From assembly GCF_031450785.1 (NCBI RefSeq), contig NZ_JARTWB010000002.1:2232001-2296000 (forward strand): a stretch of DNA of 64,000 nucleotides, written 5' to 3'. A program made the translations under genes and the position numbers. Positions 7,612 through 15,382 of the stretch are shown here, piece by piece (the first letter of the stretch is position 1; each line of letters starts with the position of its first letter). The notes under the pieces were generated by a model, which had not been told where the DNA came from, did not search any database, and saw only the letters and a program-made list of their open reading frames with translations. The DNA comes from Caballeronia sp. LZ062. GTDB taxonomy: Bacteria; Pseudomonadota; Gammaproteobacteria; Burkholderiales; Burkholderiaceae.

Positions 7612-10473
7612 CACGTCCCGGCTCTTTTGCGGCAGGTCGCGCCGGAATTCTTCGAGTGCGTCCAGCAACGGCCGGTACTGCAACACGCTCGCCGCGCCGA
7701 CCACGCGATGATGCCACTCGCGCAGATGCTCGACCGTGCCGCGTTCCAACAACGGCTCGAGCGCCCTCAGGTCGTCGCGGAAAGAGGTGACGAAGGCATC
7801 CAGCAACGCTTTGACGGTGGCCTCGCTGCCCCAGAGTTGCGCCATCGCGGCAAGGTCGATCTCGTCATCATGGTGCCGCCCAGCGCCCGCCGCACGATGA
7901 TTCTGCGCATCCTGCCGATGATCTGTACGCTCCGCCGTTCTCCAGCGGTTCAGATGCTCGCGCAATGTCGCAAGCCGCGTCGGCTTGACCAGGTAGTCGT
8001 CCATGCCGGCTTCACGGCACCGCGTTGCCTCGCTCGCGCACGTGCTCGCCGTGATGGCGAGAATGGGCAAGCGGCGCGAGGTGCCCTTCTCCTTGGCCCG
8101 CACGCGCCGCGCCAGTTCGTAGCCGGTCATGTTCGGCATGTGGCAATCGGTGATGAGAAAGCCGTAACGCGTGGTTTCGAGCGCGGCAAGTGCTTCTGCG
8201 CCGTCCTGCACGACGTCGCAGGCAAAGCCGAGCAGCGAAAGCTGATGACGAATGAGTTCCTGATTCACCGGATGATCTTCCGCGACGAGCACCAGCTTGC
8301 CGTTGTGCAGCGCGTCCTCGCGGCCGGGCGCCTCCGTACACGGTTCCTGGTCGAGCGTACCGTGTACCGCGACTTGCGGCATACCCGTCAGCGCCGCCAC
8401 GCACGCCGCGCGGAGGCCTCGCCACGACAATGGATTCACGCTGACGCGAATGTCGTCTTCCAGAATGCGGTAGCCCGTGGGTTTCGGCTTTTCCGTGACA
8501 TGAATCACGCGCGAACCGAGCGGCAGCGAGTCCTTGCGCGTATCGCTGAAGAAAACGAGATCGACGCCGTCGAACGTTTCGAGCCGGCGCAAACGCGGAT
8601 CGTCGGAATCCATGCGCTCGATATTCAGGCCGAGCGCCTGTCCGTACCCGAGCAGCGCCGTAGCGACGCGCGTGTCCTCGATTGCGACGATGCCGCGCCT
8701 TCCGCGCAACCCGTCCATCTGATAATGCTGCGTCTCCACGGGCATCTCGAGCCGCACGGTCATCGACGTGCCGACGCCCACTTCGCTCTGCAGCGTGAGC
8801 GTGCCGCCCATGAGATCCACCAGCCGATTGCAGATGGTCAGCCCGAGGCCCGTGCCGCCGAAGCGGCGCGTGATGGACGTCTCCGCTTGCACGAACGGTT
8901 CGAAGAGGCGCGCCTGCGCCGCAGGGTCGATGCCGATGCCCGTATCGCTCACGCACAGTTCAATGACCTGTTCCGTTGCACGCTTCTCGACCGCCCGCAC
9001 GTACAGCGACACTTCGCCCTTGATCGTGAACTTGATGGCATTGCTCATCAGATTGAACAGGATTTGACGCAAGCGCACGCTGTCGCTGCGCAGCGACGCC
9101 GCGACGTCTGGCGCGACGTCCACGCGCACCCTCAAGCCCTTTTCATGCGCCCGGCCGGCCAGCAATCCGACGGCATTGTCGACGAGTTCCCGCAAGTCGA
9201 TCGGCATGGATTCGATGGTCAGCCGGCCCGCCTCGATCTTCGTGTAATCGAGCAGGTCATCCAGAATTTGCAGCAGCGCGCTCGCCGAATCCTGAATCAT
9301 GCCCAGCATCTGCGCCTGATCTTGATTGAGCGGCGTATTTTCGATGACTTCGACGAGCCCGAGCACGCCGTTCATCGGCGTGCGAATCTCGTGGCTCATC
9401 ATGGCGAGGAAATCGTCTTTGGCGCGCGATGCGGCCTCCGCTGCGTCTCTTGCTCGCGCAAGTTCCTCGGCACGCGCGTGTTCGACGCTGGCATCGGCCC
9501 AATAGCCGCTCCAGACGACTGAGCCGTCGTCTTCGCGATGCGCGACAAGATCGGCGCGTATCCAGCGGGCGACGCCTTTCACCGTGGCGCGAAATTCAGT
9601 GTGCACCGGCTCGAGCGTGCGCGACGACGCTTCGATTTCCTCGAACAGCCGCCCGCTATCTTCGGCATCGACGTGGCGCAGGATGGTGGTCGGGTCAGCC
9701 GCCAGCGCCGCGAGATCGAGGCCGAGCAACTGTCTCGTGTCGCCGTCGATATACGGCAGGCTGTATCTGCCGCCCGTCGTGCGGCGCAACTGAAAGACCA
9801 CCGCGGGCAAGGATCGCGTCACGTCGTGGAGGCGCTGCTCGGTCTGGCGCGCGCGCAGTTCGGCGTCGCGAATGTCGGTGATGTCGATCATCGTGCCGAC
9901 GACGCCCACGCGCTCGCCGTTCGACGCCGAAAAGGCGCCGGTCCAGAATAGCCCGTAGCGCGGACGCCCGCGTTTATCGACGAATTCGGCCTCGACTTCC
10001 TGTCCCTGGCCTGACTGCAGCGTGGCCGCAGAGATCTCGTTCATCAATCGGCTATACACCTCGCCCCATGCGCCCGCTTCAATACTGGTGCGTCCGATGA
10101 CGTCCTCGCGCCGCACGCCGAGCGCACTTTCGAACGCGCGGTTCACCGCAATGTAGCGGTTGTCCATGTCCTTCGCAACGAGCGGATACGGGACGACTTC
10201 CATCATCGTTTGCTGGAAGCTCAACTGGGTCGCGAGACGCTGCTCGGTCTGGATGCGTCGATTCATCTCGCGCTGCAGGAGGATGAAGGCCCGCAGCGTC
10301 ACCACGAGAACCGCCCCAACGCCGATCAGCACGGGCAGCAAACGGAGCGCGCTGATCCCGCAGAGCGCCTCCGGCTCGCTGGCCGGCCGCGACACCGCCG
10401 AACTGGCCGCATGGCAAAGCGGCGACAGAAGGAGGCTGACGACGACCCAGCAACGTGCGAGCAACGATCTCAA
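7528..10473 (-). CDS. BvgS-like hybrid sensor histidine kinase (PAS-PAS-HisKA-HATPase-REC-Hpt)
   Basis: A 981-residue phosphorelay kinase. Order: signal-like hydrophobic N-terminus (about 1-22), only about 20 exposed residues, TM helix (about 41-66), PAS (about 85-200), second PAS (about 215-330), HisKA with SHEIRTPMNG (His361), HATPase with N-box Asn478 and DTGIGI/GGTGLGL, a degenerate receiver-like domain (about 590-695, Ser643 where Asp is expected), a true receiver (Asp776, Lys830) and an Hpt domain (likely His922, WHHRVVGAA). The start is TTG with GGAGAG six bases upstream; no better start was found. Three LuxR-type regulators lie upstream on the same strand and are the likely partners. 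The Venus-flytrap sensors of true BvgS are absent. Confidence 0.9.
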   Translation of the reverse strand: MRSLLARCWVVVSLLLSPLCHAASSAVSRPASEPEALCGISALRLLPVLIGVGAVLVVTLRAFILLQREMNRRIQTEQRLATQLSFQQTMMEVVPYPLVAKDMDNRYIAVNRAFESALGVRREDVIGRTSIEAGAWGEVYSRLMNEISAATLQSGQGQEVEAEFVDKRGRPRYGLFWTGAFSASNGERVGVVGTMIDITDIRDAELRARQTEQRLHDVTRSLPAVVFQLRRTTGGRYSLPYIDGDTRQLLGLDLAALAADPTTILRHVDAEDSGRLFEEIEASSRTLEPVHTEFRATVKGVARWIRADLVAHREDDGSVVWSGYWADASVEHARAEELARARDAAEAASRAKDDFLAMMSHEIRTPMNGVLGLVEVIENTPLNQDQAQMLGMIQDSASALLQILDDLLDYTKIEAGRLTIESMPIDLRELVDNAVGLLAGRAHEKGLRVRVDVAPDVAASLRSDSVRLRQILFNLMSNAIKFTIKGEVSLYVRAVEKRATEQVIELCVSDTGIGIDPAAQARLFEPFVQAETSITRRFGGTGLGLTICNRLVDLMGGTLTLQSEVGVGTSMTVRLEMPVETQHYQMDGLRGRRGIVAIEDTRVATALLGYGQALGLNIERMDSDDPRLRRLETFDGVDLVFFSDTRKDSLPLGSRVIHVTEKPKPTGYRILEDDIRVSVNPLSWRGLRAACVAALTGMPQVAVHGTLDQEPCTEAPGREDALHNGKLVLVAEDHPVNQELIRHQLSLLGFACDVVQDGAEALAALETTRYGFLITDCHMPNMTGYELARRVRAKEKGTSRRLPILAITASTCASEATRCREAGMDDYLVKPTRLATLREHLNRWRTAERTDHRQDAQNHRAAGAGRHHDDEIDLAAMAQLWGSEATVKALLDAFVTSFRDDLRALEPLLERGTVEHLREWHHRVVGAASVLQYRPLLDALEEFRRDLPQKSRDVMRREGRTLIERCTQLLKRIEAQCAAIQ

Positions 10474-10639
10474 TTCGACTCTCCGAGAAGATGCGCGTTC
10501 TTATGCGCGGCCCCATGACGCCGATGCACCGAGGGATTTCGATGACCGACCTAAGAGTCTGATCGTGCGTGCAAGAGAGGAAAATCAGAGGCGTCCGAAA
10601 TACTTCTTATGACGCTCCGAAAAGTGCAGTGCAGCGTGC

Positions 10640-11290
10640 TCAGACGAGCCCGACTTGCCGAAGGTACTCGACGAGTTCGCCCTCCGACTCGAGACCGAGC
10701 TTGCGCATCCCGCTGCGCTTTTGGGTAGCGATGGTCTTGCTGCTTCGGCCGAAACGCTTGGCGATCTCGTGCACGAGAAGGCCGCTCGCGTAAAGCCGAA
10801 AGACTTCCCACTCCCGCTTGCTGAGGACACCGGCGAGCGCCGGCGCCGTACCGGGAAGGCGTTGCATGGTTTCACTCACGGATGGTGAAAGAAAACAGCC
10901 GCCTTCCAGCGTGGTGGATACGGCTTCCAACAGGCATTCGAGCGAATCGCGCTTGTCGACGATGCCGTCAATTCCCAACTGAACGAGACCCGCCAACATG
11001 CGACCGTGCGACATCATGGTGACGACGATGACCCGGGGCCGCGCTTTTTGCCACAGAAAGCGCTTGAGAAATGCGATGGAATTGTTTTCGCCGTCGATGC
11101 CTTGCATGCCGATATCGGCGAAGATGTAGTCGCACGGCACGGAGTCGACCGCTTCGGCCAACTCCAATGTGTCTCGCGCAGTGGCGACTACCCGTATTGC
11201 GCCGTCCCGCTCCAGGAAGTTCTTGATTCCCTTGACGACTGCGGGATGGTCGTCCGCGACGATGGCCCTCAGCGGTGTCTTTTCTCTCAT
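10640..11290 (-). CDS. LuxR-type response regulator (RcsB/BvgA-like), copy 1
   Basis: A 216-residue NarL/FixJ-class regulator. The receiver has VADDHPAVV (acidic pair), phosphoacceptor Asp in YIFADIGMQG, VVTMMS and VDKRDS (conserved Lys). The C-terminal LuxR HTH contains LSKREWEVFRLYASGLLVHEIAKRFGRSSKTIATQKRSGMRKLGL. The Pro that normally follows the phosphoacceptor loop (MPG) is Gln here. It lies 166 bases upstream of the hybrid kinase, same strand, and is the nearest of three paralogues. It has a weak ribosome-binding site. Confidence 0.88.
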   Translation of the reverse strand: MREKTPLRAIVADDHPAVVKGIKNFLERDGAIRVVATARDTLELAEAVDSVPCDYIFADIGMQGIDGENNSIAFLKRFLWQKARPRVIVVTMMSHGRMLAGLVQLGIDGIVDKRDSLECLLEAVSTTLEGGCFLSPSVSETMQRLPGTAPALAGVLSKREWEVFRLYASGLLVHEIAKRFGRSSKTIATQKRSGMRKLGLESEGELVEYLRQVGLV

Positions 11291-11369
11291 CGTTTTTATT
11301 GATTCGCTGGCGAGCTACGTATTGCCCCTTCCCGCGCTCGCATTTCTATTTCGCGATTACTGCGTGAAG

Positions 11370-12050
11370 TCAGATCAAATCGCTGTCGGCAATGAATCGG
11401 TAAAGATCAGCGTCTGTCGATAAATCCAGCTTGCGCATTGCTGCGCATTTCTGCGCGCTGATGGTCTTTACGCTGCGCTCGAGTTCTTTCGCGATTTCGG
11501 TCACATTCGCGCCGCGCGCATAACGCTCGATGACTTCCAGTTCTCGCGTAGTCAGGCGCTGTCGGATAAAGCGGGCGCGGCTCTCGACATTCGCCACTGC
11601 CATGGTCCGGCGAACCGCGGGCCCGAGGTACGTTTCGTTGGCAATGGCCGATACGATGGCAACGTACACCAGATCCAAACGGTCTTCCTTGCTCAGGAAC
11701 GCATGCGCGCCGGCGTCGAGGGCTTGCCTGACAAGTAGCGCGTTATCATTGCGCGACAGCACGATAATGCGAACACCCGGATAACAATGCGTTATGTGCT
11801 GAATGAGCTGTATGCCGTCGCCATATCGGCCGCCCGGCATATAAAAATCGACGAGAGCGACATCGCATTCTCCGCGTCCCAGCGACTCATCCAACTGAGT
11901 TGAATTCGCGCTCCGGCTGACAACTTCCACATTCGGGAAGTTCGCCGCAAGCCGCTCGATTGCCAGAATGACGAGCGGATGGTCGTCCGCTATCGCCAAC
12001 CTTATCCGCTTCACACGCGAGAAGACCTCGCTACCATTCCCGAATTCCAT
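11370..12050 (-). CDS. LuxR-type response regulator (RcsB/BvgA-like), copy 2
   Basis: A 226-residue regulator with LAIADDHPLVI, phosphoacceptor Asp in CDVALVDFYMPGG, VLSRND and FLSKEDR in the receiver. The HTH is TTRELEVIERYARGANVTEIAKELERSVKTISAQKCAAMRKLDL. ATG 12050 follows an AGGG motif at about nine bases; a GTG six bases earlier (12056) is in frame. It is the middle gene of the triplet, with gaps of 79 bases to copy 1 and 120 bases to copy 3. Its codon use looks less GC-biased than the surrounding housekeeping genes. Confidence 0.88.
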   Translation of the reverse strand: MEFGNGSEVFSRVKRIRLAIADDHPLVILAIERLAANFPNVEVVSRSANSTQLDESLGRGECDVALVDFYMPGGRYGDGIQLIQHITHCYPGVRIIVLSRNDNALLVRQALDAGAHAFLSKEDRLDLVYVAIVSAIANETYLGPAVRRTMAVANVESRARFIRQRLTTRELEVIERYARGANVTEIAKELERSVKTISAQKCAAMRKLDLSTDADLYRFIADSDLI

Positions 12051-12170
12051 CGACACAAACCCTAAGTTATGCGATCTGACTTGCAGACCTGATCCCGAAT
12101 ATAAGCATCCGGCACTACCCCCCCAAAAGACATAAGATGCATCCGAAATGGAAATGCGGTGCTACGCAAA

Positions 12171-12815
12171 TCAGCATAGTCCGCGTGCGCGCACAAAAGC
12201 GAAGAGACCGGGATCGTTCTTAACGCCGAGCTTGTTCATTGCATCGCGTTTCTGCCGGCTAATCGTACGCACGTCGCGCTGCAATTCTTTCGCGATCTCG
12301 GTAATCGACCGGCCTCTTGCAAATAACCGCACGACCTCTATTTCTCTTGGCGAGAGCCGCGGTGCATCCGGCGAAGATTGGTTCTCGGCGCCGGCGGCGG
12401 CGAGCGCCGCGCGAAACGACGCACTCACGTAACGGCGGCCCACACTCGCATGTTTGACGGCAGTCGGTACCAGTTCGATGGGTTCCGCTTTGTCGACGAG
12501 GCCCATGGCGCCGGCGTTCAAGATGGAGCGGAGGATAGCGACATTGCTGACGCTGGTCAGCACGACGATGCCGATGTCCGGCCAATCCTGCCTCACCTTG
12601 CGGACGAGGCAAAGTCCGTCCTGTGCCTCGCGCCCCGGCTCGGGCATCGCAAAATCGGTGACGAGCACGTCGCACTGCGCTCTTCGAAGCTCGGTGAGCA
12701 ACGTACTTGCATTTCTGGCTTCGCCGACGACGCGCAGACCATCGTCTGCGTTGCAAAGCGCCTTCATTCCAAGGACTACGAACGGATGGTCGTCGGCCAA
12801 CACTACACGAAGCAC
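12171..12815 (-). CDS. LuxR-type response regulator (RcsB/BvgA-like), copy 3
   Basis: About 214 residues. The receiver has VVLADDHPFVVLG, phosphoacceptor Asp in CDVLVTDFAMPEPG, VVLTSVS and LVDKAEP; the HTH is LSPREIEVVRLFARGRSITEIAKELQRDVRTISRQKRDAMNKLGV. I place the start at GTG 12815, seven bases after a strong GGAGG (12827-12823). That gives a receiver beginning right at its first strand, as in the family. A longer frame from 12905 adds 30 unconserved, basic residues. It is the first gene of the regulator triplet and the furthest from the kinase. Confidence 0.85.
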   Translation of the reverse strand: MLRVVLADDHPFVVLGMKALCNADDGLRVVGEARNASTLLTELRRAQCDVLVTDFAMPEPGREAQDGLCLVRKVRQDWPDIGIVVLTSVSNVAILRSILNAGAMGLVDKAEPIELVPTAVKHASVGRRYVSASFRAALAAAGAENQSSPDAPRLSPREIEVVRLFARGRSITEIAKELQRDVRTISRQKRDAMNKLGVKNDPGLFAFVRARGLC

Positions 12816-13194
12816 CAAGAGGCCTCCGGTTATAGGGATTTCTATAGATGATGCCTTTCGGCGCTTTCGACTTTGAGACGCCGTTTGATTCGCGCGCGAA
12901 TTCACGCCATCACGCGTTCAGGCAGCGGAACGCGCGCCGAAGCAGACAGATTCGACTTGGCGCTTTTTTCTCGAATTAGCGTTTGCCCAGTTACATGACA
13001 AAACGCATGCACTGCTCTCTCAGCATTTCAAAATAGTTTTCATCAAAATAGAATGTGCGCCGATTCGAAACCATCGGATTAGTCCGATTACGCTGCATCT
13101 GAATATATGACAGATGACAGCTAATTGACTGCGGGCTTTATCAGGTGGAAGAAATTAGAAGGCAATGCGCACGCTTCGATTAGCGACACAGCAA
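12816..13194. other. AT-rich intergenic region between regulator cluster and ssb
   Basis: Roughly 380 bases without a supportable gene. Much of it (12950-13200) is markedly AT-rich for this genome, as expected for the promoter region of the response-regulator triplet. A small hairpin ATCGGA-TTAG-TCCGAT lies at 13073-13088. No RNA gene was recognised. Confidence 0.4.
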
Positions 13195-13233
13195 ACAAAA
13201 ACGGGTCTCCTGCCAAAGGCAGGAGACCCGTTT
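13195..13233 (-). terminator. Rho-independent terminator of ssb
   Basis: A perfect 14-bp stem (13201-13214 with 13218-13231, ACGGGTCTCCTGCC arm) with a 3-base loop. Read on the minus strand it ends in TTTTTGTTT. It sits about 30 bases past the ssb stop. Confidence 0.92.
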
Positions 13234-13261
13234 CGCCAATCCGAGCGCGAATAGACGCGTA

Positions 13262-13789
13262 TCAGAACGGAATATCGTCGTCCATGTCGTCGAAACCGCC
13301 GCCCGCAGGCGCGCTCGGACGGCTCCCGCCGCCGCCCGCGCCGGAGCCGCCTGCGCGCCCGCCGCCCGAACTCGAAGGTGCCCGGCCACCGCCGCCGGAA
13401 CGTTCCATCGGAGCGCTGCGGCTGTAGCCGCCATCGTCGCCGCCGCCCGCACCGCCTCGGCCGCCCAGCATTTGCATCTGGTCAGCGACGATTTCGGTCG
13501 AATAGCGTTCCTGTCCCTGCTGGTCGGTCCATTTGCGCGTGCGGATGCGGCCCTCGATGTACACCGACGAGCCCTTCTTCAAGTATTCGTTGACGATTTC
13601 CGCAAGCCGCCCGAAGAACGCGACACGATGCCATTCGGTGAGTTCCTTCATCTCGCCGGACGCCTTGTCCTTGTAGCGGTCGGTCGTCGCGAGACGAATG
13701 TTGGCCACGGCGTCGCCGCTCGGAAGGTAGCGCGTTTCCGGGTCCGCGCCCAGATTGCCTACGAGAATGACCTTGTTGACAGATGCCAT
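13262..13789 (-). CDS. ssb: Single-stranded DNA-binding protein
   Basis: A 175-residue SSB. The OB fold occupies residues 1-110 ([49 protein letters not shown]). A Gly/Ser-rich flexible linker follows, then the acidic protein-interaction tip [12 protein letters not shown] 13789 is preceded by GGAGAAATC; the longer frame to 13867 is not needed. It binds ssDNA as a tetramer during replication, repair and recombination and recruits partners via its tip. It lies downstream of the MFS gene on the same strand, 119 bases apart, with its own terminator. Confidence 0.97.
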   Translation of the reverse strand: MASVNKVILVGNLGADPETRYLPSGDAVANIRLATTDRYKDKASGEMKELTEWHRVAFFGRLAEIVNEYLKKGSSVYIEGRIRTRKWTDQQGQERYSTEIVADQMQMLGGRGGAGGGDDGGYSRSAPMERSGGGGRAPSSSGGGRAGGSGAGGGGSRPSAPAGGGFDDMDDDIPF

Positions 13790-13908
13790 GATTTCTCCGG
13801 TTGATTCTTTGCCTACTGTCAGCCGTGCGGCGCTGTTCGCGCGGGCGTCGTATTTAACCGAAGCCAAAACAGCACGTCTGATTCAATTTGAACGATTAAA
13901 TATGTTTC

Positions 13909-15162
13909 TCAGGCCGCACGCCCGGCTTTGCGCGGCGGCGGCTTCATCCACATTGCCACGACAAGCCACGCCAGCACGAGCGCCGAGCACGAAAAGAAGA
14001 CCGCGCTCGGTCCGTCCAGCTTCAACAGCCAGCCGCCGACGACACCGCCCAAGGCGAGGCCGATGGACTGCGTCGTGTTGTAGACGCCTGCTGCCGCGCC
14101 CTTTCGCGTGCCCGGAGCCAGCTTGGACACGAGCGACGGCTGCGACGCCTCCAGCACGTTGAAGCCGAGGAAGTACACGAACAGAATCGCGGCCACGGAC
14201 CATAGCGTATGGGGAGCCGCGCCCAATAACAACTGTCCGAACAGGATAAGCCCGATTGCGCCGAGCATGACGGCCTTCATCTTGCCGCGCTTCTCGGCCG
14301 CGATGATCGCCGGCACCATCATGACGAAAGCGAGCCCCATGACCGGCAGGTAGATCTTCCAGTGCGACGCCACCGGCAGTCCGCCCGCTTCCAGAATGCG
14401 CGGGACGACCAGAAAGAGCGCCGTCTGCGTCGCGTGCAGGACGAGCACGCCGAAGTTCAGGCGCAGCAGCTCGACGTTATGCAGCACTTCGCTGAATGGC
14501 GCTTTGACGTGCACCGGGCGCGTCGGCGGATCGGGGACGATCCAGAGCACCACGCCGACCGCGACGATCGACAGCACGCCGATCACCGTGAAAAGCCCGC
14601 TCATGCCGACCCAGTGAAAGAGTACCGGCGCGCCGACGATCGCCACCGCGAAGGACACGCCGATGCTGCCGCCCACCATCGCCATGGCCTTCGTGCGGTT
14701 TTCCTCGTGCGTGAGATCCGCGATGAACGCGATCACCGCCGACGACACCGCGCCCATGCCCTGAATCACGCGCCCGGCGATGATCCACGCCATGGAATGC
14801 CCGACTGCCGCGACGAAGCTGCCGAGCGCGAACACCAGCAGCCCGAACGCGATGACCGGCTTGCGCCCGAGCTTGTCGGAGATCCAGCCGTAGAAGATAT
14901 AGAGCATCGACTGCGTGACGCCGTAAGCGCCCAGCGCAATGCCGACGAGCAGGACGTTGTCGCCGCCGGGAATCGTTCTCGCGTAGATGGAGAACACCGG
15001 CATGATCATGAAGAGACCGAGCATGCGCAGCGCGAAGATGGCAGCGAGCGACACAGTCGCGCGCAGTTCCGGCGCGGAGAGACGTGCGGACGTGGCAGAC
15101 GGATTGGACATCAGAGACGGGGAATGAATGAGGGTCGCGTCTGGCCCGGCCTGTTGCGACAT
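13909..15162 (-). CDS. MFS transporter, YajR-like family
   Basis: A 12-TM major facilitator of about 417 residues. Recognisable are ATVSLAAIFALRMLGLFMIMPVFSIYA (TM1), the motif-A loop GWISDKLGRKPVIAFG, and GTRKGAAAGVYNTTQSIGLALGGVVGGWLLK in the C-terminal half. It resembles YajR transporters but lacks their extra C-terminal ferredoxin-like domain. ATG 15162 has AAGGCGG upstream; ATG 15111 (MSNPSATSARL) is a plausible alternative without a clear ribosome-binding site. It is divergent from uvrA, the usual Burkholderia order. Substrate unknown. Confidence 0.85.
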   Translation of the reverse strand: MSQQAGPDATLIHSPSLMSNPSATSARLSAPELRATVSLAAIFALRMLGLFMIMPVFSIYARTIPGGDNVLLVGIALGAYGVTQSMLYIFYGWISDKLGRKPVIAFGLLVFALGSFVAAVGHSMAWIIAGRVIQGMGAVSSAVIAFIADLTHEENRTKAMAMVGGSIGVSFAVAIVGAPVLFHWVGMSGLFTVIGVLSIVAVGVVLWIVPDPPTRPVHVKAPFSEVLHNVELLRLNFGVLVLHATQTALFLVVPRILEAGGLPVASHWKIYLPVMGLAFVMMVPAIIAAEKRGKMKAVMLGAIGLILFGQLLLGAAPHTLWSVAAILFVYFLGFNVLEASQPSLVSKLAPGTRKGAAAGVYNTTQSIGLALGGVVGGWLLKLDGPSAVFFSCSALVLAWLVVAMWMKPPPRKAGRAA

Positions 15163-15382
15163 CAGGCGGCCGCCTTGTTCTTGCCCGGAACGGCACCATA
15201 TGCAGCGGACGACTCGGCGCGCATGGCCGCTGCCCGCTGCGCCGGCACGACCGCCGCAAGGCCCGCGGCAAGCGTTCTGGGCTCGTCCGCGGCACAGGGT
15301 GCGCGGGCGCCGCGCCCTGCAAAAGTCGTTATAGTAGCAGGTTTGGCCCCCCTCATTCCCCGCTCGTCGCCGGAACAAACTC

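Noticed and set aside
12815..12905. Upstream start of response regulator copy 3 at 12905
   Set aside because: The 30 extra residues are basic and unlike any receiver N-terminus, while GTG 12815 has GGAGG at seven bases.
13073..13088. Hairpin ATCGGA-TTAG-TCCGAT as a terminator or small RNA
   Set aside because: Only six base pairs, no T-tract and no promoter-like sequence in proper register.
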